Positions 42,019-49,761 of a stretch of 49,761 nt of DNA are shown here, piece by piece. Where the stretch lies: positions 1 to 49,761 of the forward strand of contig JAPOXD010000025.1 of NCBI GenBank assembly GCA_026707285.1, in the 5' to 3' direction. The notes beneath the pieces are model-generated. The model was not told where the DNA came from and did not search any database. It saw only the letters and a list, made by a program, of their open reading frames with translations. A program made the position numbers and the translations under genes. Position 1 is the first letter of the stretch; the number at the start of each line of letters is the position of its first letter. Source of the DNA: Chloroflexota bacterium. GTDB lineage: Bacteria > Chloroflexota > UBA11872.

Positions 42019-43020
42019 TCAACTCCATGCCATGCGCAGTCCGGCGGCCAGAAGCACGTTGATGATTCCGATGGGCATCAGGAACTTCCAGCAGAAGCTC
42101 ATGAGCTGGTCGTAGCGCAGCCGCGGCAGGGCGGCCCGAAGCAGCAGGAACATCGCAATGAACGCGACGGTCTTCAGCGCGAACCAGACGATGCCGGTGA
42201 GGCCCTCCATGCCCGGAATGGTCCATCCCAGCCAACCGCCGAGGTAGAGCGTGGTGATGATGGCCGAGATGAGAATGATGTTGGCGTACTCCGCGATGAA
42301 GAACATCGCGAACCGCATGCCCGAGTACTCCACGTGGAACCCGGCGACAATCTCGCTTTCGGCTTCCGGCAGGTCGAACGGCACGCGATTGGTCTCGGCC
42401 ACGCCGGCAATCACGAAGAGCAGGAACCCCACGAACTGCGGCACGATGAACCACAGTCCACGCTGCTGCTCGACGATATCGATGAGACTGAGCGACCCGG
42501 CGTAGAGAATCACGGCCAGCACCGCCAGCCCCATGATGAGCTCGTAGCTGATGACCTGGGCGCTGGCTCGCAGGGCGCCGAAGTGGGCGTATTTGCTGTT
42601 GGACGACCATCCCGACATGACCACGCCGTAGACCCCGAGCGAGCCCATGGCGAGGAAGAACAGGATGCCGACGTTCAGGTCGACGGCCCACAGGCCAATG
42701 TCGCGTCCCAGGCCGACCTTGGGCCCGACAGGAACGATGGCCCACGCGGCCAGCGCCGGCACCACCAGGAACACCGGCCCGAACCAGAAGACCAACTTGT
42801 CCGCGCCGCGGGGAATCAGGTCTTCCTTGATGCCGAGCTTCAGCCCGTCGGCCGCCGTTTGCAACGTTCCGCTCCACCCCACCCGGTTGGGGCCAATGCG
42901 CGATTGCAGCCGGCCCAGCGTCCAGCGCTCGACCAGCACCAGAATCAGCGGCGCACCCAGGAAAATGAGCAGGATCACCACGCACTTGATGGCGACGATC
43001 AGCCATTCCCAGCCGTCCAT
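42019..43020 (-). CDS. nuoH: NADH-quinone oxidoreductase subunit H
   Basis: The 333-residue eight-helix subunit that forms much of the quinone chamber. Conserved blocks are RIGPNRVGWSGTLQTAADG near residue 40, KLGIKEDLIPRGAD near residue 58 and AETNRVPFDLPEAESEIVAG near residue 205, with FHVEYSGMRFAMFFIAEYAN following; the acidic loop residues near the quinone site are present. It lies 3 bases after nuoG. Confidence 0.97.
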   Translation of the reverse strand: MDGWEWLIVAIKCVVILLIFLGAPLILVLVERWTLGRLQSRIGPNRVGWSGTLQTAADGLKLGIKEDLIPRGADKLVFWFGPVFLVVPALAAWAIVPVGPKVGLGRDIGLWAVDLNVGILFFLAMGSLGVYGVVMSGWSSNSKYAHFGALRASAQVISYELIMGLAVLAVILYAGSLSLIDIVEQQRGLWFIVPQFVGFLLFVIAGVAETNRVPFDLPEAESEIVAGFHVEYSGMRFAMFFIAEYANIILISAIITTLYLGGWLGWTIPGMEGLTGIVWFALKTVAFIAMFLLLRAALPRLRYDQLMSFCWKFLMPIGIINVLLAAGLRMAWS

Positions 43021-43023
43021 CGG

Positions 43024-45456
43024 CTAACGCTTCGTCACTTGCACGGGAATCCCATTCGGGCCCGTGGGGTCGAGGCGTCGCGGCGGTGCGTCGAGGAATC
43101 GGTCGGGCAGATTGACGACGCCGCGCGGCACGCGGCTCGCCACGAGTGTCTTGAGATTCAGCGCGCCGGTGTGCGACGCCACGCTGATCGGGTCGCCGTC
43201 GGCCAGGCCGAGGTCCTGCGCGTCCGAGGGGTTTAGCTCGGCGACGGCCTCCGGCAGCATCAGGGACAGGCTTGGCGCGTGCCGGCCCGTCACTCCCGCC
43301 GTGTAGAGGTGCTGCTCGGTTGCGAGCGTGAAGTCCGCCGCACCGTTTGTCTGGGTCAACGCCCCGTTGAGGTCGGCGACAGGCTCGCCGCCTTCGATGT
43401 CGGGCATGCGCCAGAGGCGCTCGAGCTCGGCCGAGATCGGCTCGTGTGATCGCCAGCCGAAGTCGTTGCCGAGTGCGGCGGCGAGCCTCGCGATGATCTC
43501 CCAGTCCGGCCGGGAATCGCCGACGGGGATGATGGCCGGAGCGAGCGCGCCGCGCCGACCCTCGAAGTTGGTGAAATGGCCGCCCTTTTCGGCGAACGAG
43601 GCGCCCGGAAGCACCACGTCGGCCACCTCGGCCGTGGGGCTCAGGAAGATGTCCTGGACGATCAGAAGATCGAGGCCTTCCAGCTGCTCGCGCATGGCGT
43701 CGGGATCGCCGGCGCTGCCGACCAGGTCCTCGCCCATCACGTACAGCGCCTTGGCGTCGCCCTCCAGGAAGGCGTCCAGTGACGGCCCCGGGTCCTGTGG
43801 CGGCGGCGCGCCGGTTGTACCCTCGACCTCGGCCCGTGCATCGGCATCGCCTACGGGCCGCAAGCCCGGAAGCGTGTCGGGCGCCATTCCGGTCAGCAGC
43901 GTGCCCACCGTGTTGGCCCGTTCCGCCAGCGGAAACAGGCGGACGTCCGCGTACGTCTGAGCGAGACCCGCTGCCGCCTGGGCCAAGGGCTCGACTCGGC
44001 CCAGCGTCCAGACCCCGGTGTCCCACACGACGGCAATGGAGCCGGCGGCCGCGAGCGCATCGCGCATGGCTTGCAACGCTTCGTCGGAAGCGCCGGTCAC
44101 GGACTCGGGCAGGTCGTCACGCCCGGCCAGCGCGGCCAGCAATGCCGCCTCGCCGCCGGGTCGCACGCGCACGGTGGCCGCCGCGTATCGGTCGAGTGTG
44201 CTGGCCAGCCGCGTGGCCACGAGCAACTGGCGCCCGTTCCGCCGCGCGGCGCGCTTGATGTGCGCACCGATGACGTTGTGCGTCTGCCCGATGTCGGCGC
44301 CGATCACCAGGATCACGTCCGACTCCAGCAACTCATTTTGTGATCGCAGTACGGCCTGGCCGCCCAGCACCGACGTGAGCGCGTGGAACGTCTCGTGGAA
44401 GCCGCCGGACTGGCTGTAGACGTTGTTGCTGCCGATCACGTCTCGCGTGAATCGCTGCAGGGCGTAGTTGTCCTCGTTGGTGCAGTTCGGCGAGCCGACC
44501 GCGCCAACCGCGCTGGGGCCGTCGCGGTCGATGACGCCGCGGAGCGCGCCGCTGACGTGGGATATGGCCTCACGCCAGGTTGCCGGCTCCAGGCGCCCGT
44601 CGCGGCGGATCAGCGGCTGGGTCAGCCGGTCGCCGCTGTTGACGAACGAGTGGCCGAAAAAGCCCTTGGCGCAGAGGATGCCGTTGGCCGGTTCCTCCAG
44701 GCCGTTAGTTCGCGTGCGCACGACGTCGCCGTGACGCGACTCCACGAGCAGCGAGCACCCCACCGAACAGTGCGGGCAAGTCGACGCGGTCTTGTCGGTC
44801 TGCCAGCTCCGCGCCGCATGCTTGAACGGACGGCTGAGCAGCGCGCCCACCGGGCACGTTTCGATGCACATGCCGCAGCGTTCGCAGTCCATCTCCTTGT
44901 GCTGCGCCGGCGCGATGAACGTGCCGATTGCCCGATGCACGAAGTCGAGGGCGTAGACGCCAATCTGCTCGTCGCAGATCCGCACGCAGCGGCCGCACAG
45001 GATGCAGCGGTTGTGGTTGATGAGGATCACCTCGTTGAGGATTTCCTCCGGATGGGCCTTGGGCACCGTCTCGTAGGGGCTTTGGAAGATCTCCTGGGTG
45101 AAGGTCTCGTCCTGCAGCTCGCACGTGCCGGCCTGGTCGCAGTAGGGGCAGTCCAACGGGTGGTGCTGGAGCTGCAGCTCGATGACGTGCTTGCGGATTT
45201 CCTTGATCGACGTGCTGTCCGTGACCACGTTCATGCCTGGCGCGGCCTGCATGGTGCAGGAGGCCATGGGACGCGGCGGCCCGGGCTGAATCTCCACCAC
45301 GCACATGCGGCAGGCGCCATAGGGGTCCAGGCGCGGGTCGGTGCAGAGGGTCGGGATTTCGACGCCGATGGACTCGCAGGCCTGAAGGACCGTGGAGCCC
45401 GCGGGCACCTGGACCTCGACGCCGTCGACCGTCAGGCTGATGAGTTCGTTGCTCAC
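43024..45456 (-). CDS. nuoG: NADH-quinone oxidoreductase subunit G
   Basis: The large iron-sulfur subunit of the electron-input arm; 810 residues. It starts with a plant-type [2Fe-2S] domain (CTDPRLDPYGACRMC near residue 38), then a His-Cys3 [4Fe-4S] site (HHPLDCPYCDQAGTC near residue 98), and two more clusters (CILCGRCVRIC and CERCGMCIETCP, near residues 150-205). A molybdopterin-oxidoreductase-like half follows, with its own CPHCSVGC motif near residue 228. In standard complex I NuoG sits between NuoF and NuoI; nuoE and nuoF are absent here. Start is GTG overlapping the nuoD stop. Confidence 0.95.
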   Translation of the reverse strand: MSNELISLTVDGVEVQVPAGSTVLQACESIGVEIPTLCTDPRLDPYGACRMCVVEIQPGPPRPMASCTMQAAPGMNVVTDSTSIKEIRKHVIELQLQHHPLDCPYCDQAGTCELQDETFTQEIFQSPYETVPKAHPEEILNEVILINHNRCILCGRCVRICDEQIGVYALDFVHRAIGTFIAPAQHKEMDCERCGMCIETCPVGALLSRPFKHAARSWQTDKTASTCPHCSVGCSLLVESRHGDVVRTRTNGLEEPANGILCAKGFFGHSFVNSGDRLTQPLIRRDGRLEPATWREAISHVSGALRGVIDRDGPSAVGAVGSPNCTNEDNYALQRFTRDVIGSNNVYSQSGGFHETFHALTSVLGGQAVLRSQNELLESDVILVIGADIGQTHNVIGAHIKRAARRNGRQLLVATRLASTLDRYAAATVRVRPGGEAALLAALAGRDDLPESVTGASDEALQAMRDALAAAGSIAVVWDTGVWTLGRVEPLAQAAAGLAQTYADVRLFPLAERANTVGTLLTGMAPDTLPGLRPVGDADARAEVEGTTGAPPPQDPGPSLDAFLEGDAKALYVMGEDLVGSAGDPDAMREQLEGLDLLIVQDIFLSPTAEVADVVLPGASFAEKGGHFTNFEGRRGALAPAIIPVGDSRPDWEIIARLAAALGNDFGWRSHEPISAELERLWRMPDIEGGEPVADLNGALTQTNGAADFTLATEQHLYTAGVTGRHAPSLSLMLPEAVAELNPSDAQDLGLADGDPISVASHTGALNLKTLVASRVPRGVVNLPDRFLDAPPRRLDPTGPNGIPVQVTKR

Positions 45457-46685
45457 CGGTCCACCTCACCCAACACGATGTCGATGCTTCCAATCAGCGC
45501 CACGGTGTCCGCGATCAGGCCGCCGACCGCCGCATCCTCCATGACGCCAAGATTGACGAACGACGGTGAGCGCACGTGGCAGCGGTACGGCATGCCGCTG
45601 CCGTCGCTCACGAAGTAGTAGCCCAACTCTCCCTTGGGGCCCTCGATGCCGAAGTAGGCTTCACCGACCGGGGGCTGGACGCCGTGCATCACCAATTTGA
45701 AGTGGTTGATCATGGCTTCCATGTCGAAGGGCACCCGCCCCACGTCCGGCGGCACCAGGTCGGGACGGTCCGCGTTGGACGGGGCGTCCGCCGGCAAGTC
45801 TCGGAGATGCTCCATGCACTGCCGCACGATCCGCGTCGCCTGGTACATCTCGTTGAGCCGCACCAGGTAGCGCGCGTAGACGTCGCCCTCGGGGAACACC
45901 GGAATCTCGAAGTCGATCATGTCGTAAGCCGCGTAGGGCCGGGCTTTGCGCAGATCCCAGTCCACGCCCGATCCCCGCAGGGAGGGGCCGGTGAGCCCGT
46001 AGCTCAGGGCCTGCTCGGCGGGAATGACCCCCACGCCGCGGGTGCGGCTCTGGAAGATCTCGTTGCCGGTCAGGAGGCTGTTGAGCTCGTCGAGGGTGTA
46101 GCTGTCGAGAAACGCGTCCACGTTCTCCACCCAGCTCTCGGGAACGTCATGCGGACCGGTGCCGCCCACGCGCATGAACGACGTGGTGAGGCGCGCGCCG
46201 CAGGCCTGCTCGAATAGATAGAGGATCTTCTCGCGCTCGCGCAGGGACCAGAGGAAGGCCGACATGGCGCCGATGTCCAGCGCGTGCGTGCCGATCCAAA
46301 TGTGGTGCGAGGCCAGCCGGGAAAGCTCGGCCACCGCCGTGCGCAGCAGCTTGGCCCGCAGCGGAATCTCGTCATCCATGCCCATCAGCTTCTCGATGGC
46401 CATGAGGTAGCCCATGTTGTTCGACGGGCCGGCGGTGTAGTCCATGCGGTCGGTGAGGGTGATGCCGCCACGGTAGTCGTGGGTCTCGATGAGCTTCTCC
46501 ACGCCGCGGTGCAGGTAGCCCACGTCGGGAGTGCACTTGGTGACCGTTTCGCCATCGACCTCGATCAGCAACCGCATCACGCCGTGCGTGCTCGGATGCT
46601 GCGGCCCCATGTTGAGCACCATCTGGTTTTCGCTGACCTGTTCGATATCGCCGAACATGCTGGCGGTGCCAGTTTCGACGCTCAT
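45453..46685 (-). CDS. nuoD: NADH-quinone oxidoreductase subunit D
   Basis: The 49-kDa-type subunit (410 residues) that, with NuoB and NuoH, builds the quinone-binding site. Conserved parts are [14 protein letters not shown] near residue 27 (with the quinone-contact His), [16 protein letters not shown] near residue 56 and [20 protein letters not shown] near residue 78. The C-terminal [20 protein letters not shown] is typical. It overlaps nuoC and nuoG by 4 bases each, with no space for nuoB. Confidence 0.97.
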   Translation of the reverse strand: MSVETGTASMFGDIEQVSENQMVLNMGPQHPSTHGVMRLLIEVDGETVTKCTPDVGYLHRGVEKLIETHDYRGGITLTDRMDYTAGPSNNMGYLMAIEKLMGMDDEIPLRAKLLRTAVAELSRLASHHIWIGTHALDIGAMSAFLWSLREREKILYLFEQACGARLTTSFMRVGGTGPHDVPESWVENVDAFLDSYTLDELNSLLTGNEIFQSRTRGVGVIPAEQALSYGLTGPSLRGSGVDWDLRKARPYAAYDMIDFEIPVFPEGDVYARYLVRLNEMYQATRIVRQCMEHLRDLPADAPSNADRPDLVPPDVGRVPFDMEAMINHFKLVMHGVQPPVGEAYFGIEGPKGELGYYFVSDGSGMPYRCHVRSPSFVNLGVMEDAAVGGLIADTVALIGSIDIVLGEVDR

Positions 46686-47260
46686 GAGCCCGACGCTCCG
46701 GCTTCCGGCTCGTCCCAGAAGTCATCCGGGTCCAGCTGTCCGAACAGATCGTTGCGGTGGGCGTCCTCGGGGAAGGTTGGGCCCTCGACCGGGTAGTCCT
46801 TGCGCAACGGGTGGCCCTCGTAGCCCTCGGGCAGGAGCACGCGGCGCAGGTCCGGATGGCCCTCGAAGCCCACGCCAAACATATCGTGCACCTCGCGCTC
46901 CAGCCAGCGCGCGGACTGGTAGGTGTGGGCCAGCGTGGCGACCGAGCCGCCGTCAGATACGCGCGTCTTTACCCGCAGAAACAGGTTCTTGCTGAGCGAG
47001 CGGTATTGGTAGACCAACTCGAACTCGCGCCCGACGTCCGCGGGCCAGTGGACCGCCGTTAGGTCGATCAGTTGCTCGAAGCGCAGCGCGTCGTCATCGC
47101 GCAGCGCTTCCGCCAGCGTGATGACGGCGTCCGATGAAACCTCGACGACGGCGTCGCCCCGCACCACGCGGCCGCCTTCGGATGCGTCGCCGGCAAGCTC
47201 GCGCACGCGGCTCACGATGCCTGCCGCGTCGATCGTCGGTGCCGGCGCCGTGCTGATCAC
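46682..47260 (-). CDS. nuoC: NADH-quinone oxidoreductase subunit C
   Basis: The 30-kDa-type peripheral-arm subunit (192 residues). The family motif [20 protein letters not shown] is near residue 120, followed by [16 protein letters not shown]. It is a separate protein, not fused to NuoD or NuoB. Start is GTG, 3 bases after the nuoA stop. In most nuo operons nuoB lies between nuoA and nuoC; here the junction has no room for it. Confidence 0.95.
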   Translation of the reverse strand: MISTAPAPTIDAAGIVSRVRELAGDASEGGRVVRGDAVVEVSSDAVITLAEALRDDDALRFEQLIDLTAVHWPADVGREFELVYQYRSLSKNLFLRVKTRVSDGGSVATLAHTYQSARWLEREVHDMFGVGFEGHPDLRRVLLPEGYEGHPLRKDYPVEGPTFPEDAHRNDLFGQLDPDDFWDEPEAGASGS

Positions 47261-47263
47261 AGG

Positions 47264-47626
47264 CTAGTTCTTCCAGTCCAGGGCGCCCTTGCGCCACGCG
47301 TAGACGTAGCCGACGCCGAGGATGCCGATGAACACCAACGCTTCAATGAACAGGAAGAGCTGTTCGTCGAGATTGCTGTAGAGCACGACCCACGGGTAGA
47401 GGAACGCCAGCTCGACGTCGAAGATCAGAAACAGCATGGCGACGATGTAGAAGCGGACGTTGTGCCGGCCGCGCGTGTCGCCGATGGGGGGCATGCCGGA
47501 CTCGTAGGCTTCGCCCTTCACCGGGTCCTTGCGGCGCGGCTTGAGAGCCATCGTCCCGACGAAGCTGCCGATGGTGAAGAGAAGCGCGAGCGCGATGAGA
47601 ATGACAACGGCGATCCAGGACGGCAT
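47264..47626 (-). CDS. nuoA: NADH-quinone oxidoreductase subunit A
   Basis: The 120-residue three-helix subunit at the junction of the two arms. Typical features are the loop YESGMPPIGDTRGRHNVRFY near residue 41 with the conserved acidic residue, then FLIFDVELAFLYPWVVLY near residue 68. It is the first gene of the operon. About 71 bases separate it from the rex stop, and this gap holds a Rex-operator-like sequence. Confidence 0.96.
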   Translation of the reverse strand: MPSWIAVVILIALALLFTIGSFVGTMALKPRRKDPVKGEAYESGMPPIGDTRGRHNVRFYIVAMLFLIFDVELAFLYPWVVLYSNLDEQLFLFIEALVFIGILGVGYVYAWRKGALDWKN

Positions 47627-47660
47627 TAGGACGCGCTGCTACCCCTCGTCGGTTGACAGT

Positions 47661-47678
47661 TAGTGACGGACTTCACAA
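47661..47678. promoter_or_regulatory. Rex-operator-like palindrome upstream of nuoA
   Basis: The plus strand reads TAGTGAC-GGAC-TTCACAA. Compared with the known Rex consensus TTGTGAA-N4-TTCACAA, the right half is 7/7 and the left half 5/7, with the exact 4-base spacer. It lies 34-52 bases before the nuoA ATG and directly after the rex gene. Rex is known to repress respiratory genes when NADH is high, so this fits redox control of nuo. Confidence 0.7.
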
Positions 47679-47697
47679 GCCGCGCTCATGATACGCA

Positions 47698-48357
47698 TCA
47701 CGCCACGCCCGCGCCATGCCGTCCGTCAGTGAGGGCATGGGTGAGCGACTCCACTTCCATGGACAGGTCCACGTTGGAGAGCCGCACGCCTGCTGGGACG
47801 CGCAACTGCGCCGGCGCGAAGTTGAGAATGGCGTGCACGTTGGCGGCCACGACTTGATCCACCACGGCCTGCGCGGCCTCGGCTGGCACCGCGACCAGCG
47901 CGATCGCCAGGCCGAGACGTCGCGCCTCGCTCGCGAAGCTGGACACGTCGATCACCTGGACGCCTTCAACCACCGCGCCGATCTTGGCCGGGTCGGCGTC
48001 GAATGCCGCGGCAATCGTGTATTCGGGTCCGCGAAAGCCGCGATAGGCCAGCAACGCCTGGCCCAAGTTGCCCACCCCTATCAGTCCCAGCGGCCACGAG
48101 CGGTCGATGCCCAGGATTCGGGCGAGTTGGCTCCGCAGAGCGTTGACGGAGTAGCCCACGCCTCGCGTACCGAACGATCCGAAATAGGCCAGGTCGCGGC
48201 GCACTTGCGGCGCCGTCGACCCGGCAAGGTCGCTCAGCACCTTTGACGACACGTGCGGAACGCCCTGGTCGAGGAGCGCGCCGAGCGCCCGGTAGTAGGC
48301 GGAAAGCCGCCGCACGGTGGTTGGGGGCACACGTTGTGACGAACGGAGGTCAGCCAT
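47698..48357 (-). CDS. rex: Rex, NAD(H)-sensing transcriptional repressor
   Basis: A 219-residue dimeric repressor that leaves DNA when NADH is abundant. The N-terminal winged helix (VRRLSAYYRALGALLDQG, then the recognition region APQVRRDLAYFGSFGTRGVGY near residue 48) precedes a Rossmann domain with GLIGVGNLGQALLAY near residue 90. The end has the swapped helix motif LSNVDLSMEVESLTHAL near residue 193. It lies directly before nuoA on the same strand with an operator-like site between them, so it could control both the operon and, by read-through, itself. Confidence 0.95.
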   Translation of the reverse strand: MADLRSSQRVPPTTVRRLSAYYRALGALLDQGVPHVSSKVLSDLAGSTAPQVRRDLAYFGSFGTRGVGYSVNALRSQLARILGIDRSWPLGLIGVGNLGQALLAYRGFRGPEYTIAAAFDADPAKIGAVVEGVQVIDVSSFASEARRLGLAIALVAVPAEAAQAVVDQVVAANVHAILNFAPAQLRVPAGVRLSNVDLSMEVESLTHALTDGRHGAGVA

Positions 48358-48486
48358 GCGATGGCGTCAAATTTTCGCGTCCGGCACCACGAGCGCGAGA
48401 CGGCCGCAATCTAGCATGCTCGATCTTGCCGGGCTCACGGCGGATACCATGGGGCCGGCTCACGCGCGGGAACGGAGCTTGTCGAG

Positions 48487-49761
48487 ATGACTGCAGACCA
48501 CAGCTTTGGCATTCCAGGAGATCCGTTTCCGGTTGGGGTGGAGTACTACCGCGCGCCGATCCCCAAGCTTGACGTCTGGGACGAGGACTTCGCGCGATTG
48601 CGCGCGGCGGGTTTCCGCATTGTCCGCAGCTTCTCCTACTGGAACCACATGGAGCCGCGACCGGGCCAGTATGAGCTGGAGGACTTTGACCGGCTGTTCG
48701 ATCTGGCGGCGAAGCACGAACTCAAGGTCTGGCTCGACATCACGTTGGCTACGCACGGGGCCTGCCCCGAGTGGCTGACCCGCGAGCATCCCGACATGCG
48801 GATCGTCACCAACAGCGGGGAACCGGTAGCGCCGACTGCGGGCGCGGCCACGCCGCAGGGCTCGCAGATTCACTGCTACGACCACCCGGCCTGGCGGGAC
48901 TACGGGGGCGCGCTGCTTCGCCACGTGGTGACGCGTTACCGGGAGCGGCCCAGCTTGCTGATATGGGGCCTTTGGGACGGTGTCGGCCTAGCGTCGGCGC
49001 GCGGCTATCCCTGCTACTGCCGGCACACCCTGGCGCGGTACGAGGCCTGGCTGCGCGAGCGCTTCACGCTGGACGAGCTCAACGAGCGCCTGCTGCGCCG
49101 CTACCGCCGCTGGGAGGACGTGGAGCCGCCGCGGTCGAATGGGAACGTGGTGGAGATGTTGCTGTACCGGCGCTTCCACTACGAAAACCTGGCCGGCCAC
49201 CTGCAATGGATGGTCGACGAGACCAAGCAGATCGATCCCGACCATGAGACCCGCTCCCACGGCGCTTGGTCCCCTCGCCCCTGGGACGAGGACTGCGCGG
49301 CCATCGCCGACAGTTGGGGCATGTCCATGCCCTCGAACAACCTGCTGACCTCCAGAGACCCGAACCAGGTATCGGGGCGAGCGTTCGGGTTCGATTGGTC
49401 GCGCAGCGCGGGGAAGTACGGGCGCTGGTGGAACGAGGAAATCTACGCCGGCATGTCACGCGGCGGGGTGGCGTGGAAGAAGCAATCGGACCCGCGCGAG
49501 CTGACTATGCTGCTCTGGATGACCTTGGCGCACGGTGCTTCGGGGGCCATGTTCTGGCAGTACCGGCCGGAGTACCTCAGCTTCGAATCGCCGGGCTACA
49601 ACCTGGTGGCGTTGGACGGGGAGCCCACGCCGCGATTTGCGGCTGCGACAAGGGCCATCCGGCAGATCGACGGCCTGCGCGAGCACCTGCCGTTGGAGTG
49701 TCCGCGCGCCGCGGTGGGGATCGTCTATCACCCCGAATCGCAGGAGCTGTTCGGCTACAAC
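48487..49761 (+). CDS. GH42-like glycoside hydrolase (3' end cut by window edge)
   Basis: The first 425 codons of a TIM-barrel protein like GH42 beta-galactosidases. Family-like segments are GVEYYRAPIPKLDVWDEDFA near residue 17, FSYWNHMEPRPGQYELEDFD near residue 50 and YPCYCRHTLARYEAWLRERF near residue 178 (cysteine pair as in GH42). WWNEEIYAGMSRGGVAW near residue 317 has a Glu at the nucleophile position, and MLLWMTLAHGASGAMFWQYR is near residue 340. Where the acid/base WxNE motif is expected (near residue 162) the sequence reads WGLWDGVG, so the catalytic Glu seems lost. No signal peptide is evident. ATG 48487 has GGAG nine bases upstream. It is divergent from rex. Confidence 0.85.
   Translation, partial: MTADHSFGIPGDPFPVGVEYYRAPIPKLDVWDEDFARLRAAGFRIVRSFSYWNHMEPRPGQYELEDFDRLFDLAAKHELKVWLDITLATHGACPEWLTREHPDMRIVTNSGEPVAPTAGAATPQGSQIHCYDHPAWRDYGGALLRHVVTRYRERPSLLIWGLWDGVGLASARGYPCYCRHTLARYEAWLRERFTLDELNERLLRRYRRWEDVEPPRSNGNVVEMLLYRRFHYENLAGHLQWMVDETKQIDPDHETRSHGAWSPRPWDEDCAAIADSWGMSMPSNNLLTSRDPNQVSGRAFGFDWSRSAGKYGRWWNEEIYAGMSRGGVAWKKQSDPRELTMLLWMTLAHGASGAMFWQYRPEYLSFESPGYNLVALDGEPTPRFAAATRAIRQIDGLREHLPLECPRAAVGIVYHPESQELFGYN

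Noticed and set aside
42002..44026. A 674-codon frame on the minus strand overlapping nuoH and nuoG in another phase
   Set aside because: It is the shifted frame of two certain genes, with Arg/Gly-rich composition and no motif; typical of GC-rich third-position effects.

Overview
The window is high-GC, almost fully coding DNA from a bacterial chromosome. It has no mobile elements, CRISPR arrays, rRNA or phage genes, and no gene-free stretch longer than about 200 bases. The gene order points to Chloroflexota, perhaps a Dehalococcoidia/SAR202-like or Thermomicrobia-like lineage. The cues are rpmE - DUF1385 - prfA - prmC, the block rpmB / fakA - recG - rsmD - coaD - coiled-coil protein - DUF177 - rpmF - fabD - fabG - accC, and a GH42-like glycosidase next to rex-nuo. 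This placement is inferred from synteny and protein style; no marker search was run.

Layout. Bases 1-3445 (minus strand) hold rpsU, a YqeY-like protein, ybeY, ispE, tRNA-Gln and glmU; glmU runs off the left edge. The divergent plus strand then carries a WecA/MraY-type transferase, rpmE, DUF1385, prfA, prmC, gmk, priA, def, fmt, two tandem YugP-like zinc peptidases, rlmN and rpe (3654-15857). rpmB is a single minus-strand gene. Bases 16149-26918 are a long plus-strand run: fakA, recG, rsmD, coaD, a coiled-coil protein, DUF177, rpmF, fabD, fabG, accC, nusB, tatC. Bases 26940-31398 alternate strands: an RluD-type pseudouridine synthase, lepB, a HIT protein, an aminotransferase, fabH. fabF, accB, bioY, acpP and a class-III aminotransferase follow (31590-35651). 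Bases 35664-47626 are one minus-strand respiratory complex I operon, nuoA-C-D-G-H-I-J-K-L-M-N, preceded by rex. A GH42-like gene on the plus strand is cut by the right edge.

How the genes work together. Most are housekeeping: translation (S21, L28, L31, L32, RF1 and its methylase PrmC, formyltransferase plus deformylase, RlmN, YbeY, RsmD), envelope precursors (GlmU, IspE, WecA-type), replication restart and repair (PriA, RecG), and fatty-acid synthesis with biotin supply (FabD/G/H/F, AccB/C, ACP, BioY, FakA). Rex and the nuo operon form a redox-regulated respiratory unit, with a Rex-operator-like palindrome directly upstream of nuoA.

I found no clearly new multi-gene system. The most notable points are: a nuo operon without nuoB, nuoE or nuoF; the Rex-site match; a probable AUC start codon in a conserved coiled-coil gene; a PriA whose helicase ATPase motifs are eroded while its zinc sites are kept; an attenuator-like leader before rpsU; and a GH42-like protein whose acid/base glutamate is apparently replaced. 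Canonical intrinsic terminators are scarce, and three convergent gene pairs overlap at their stop codons.
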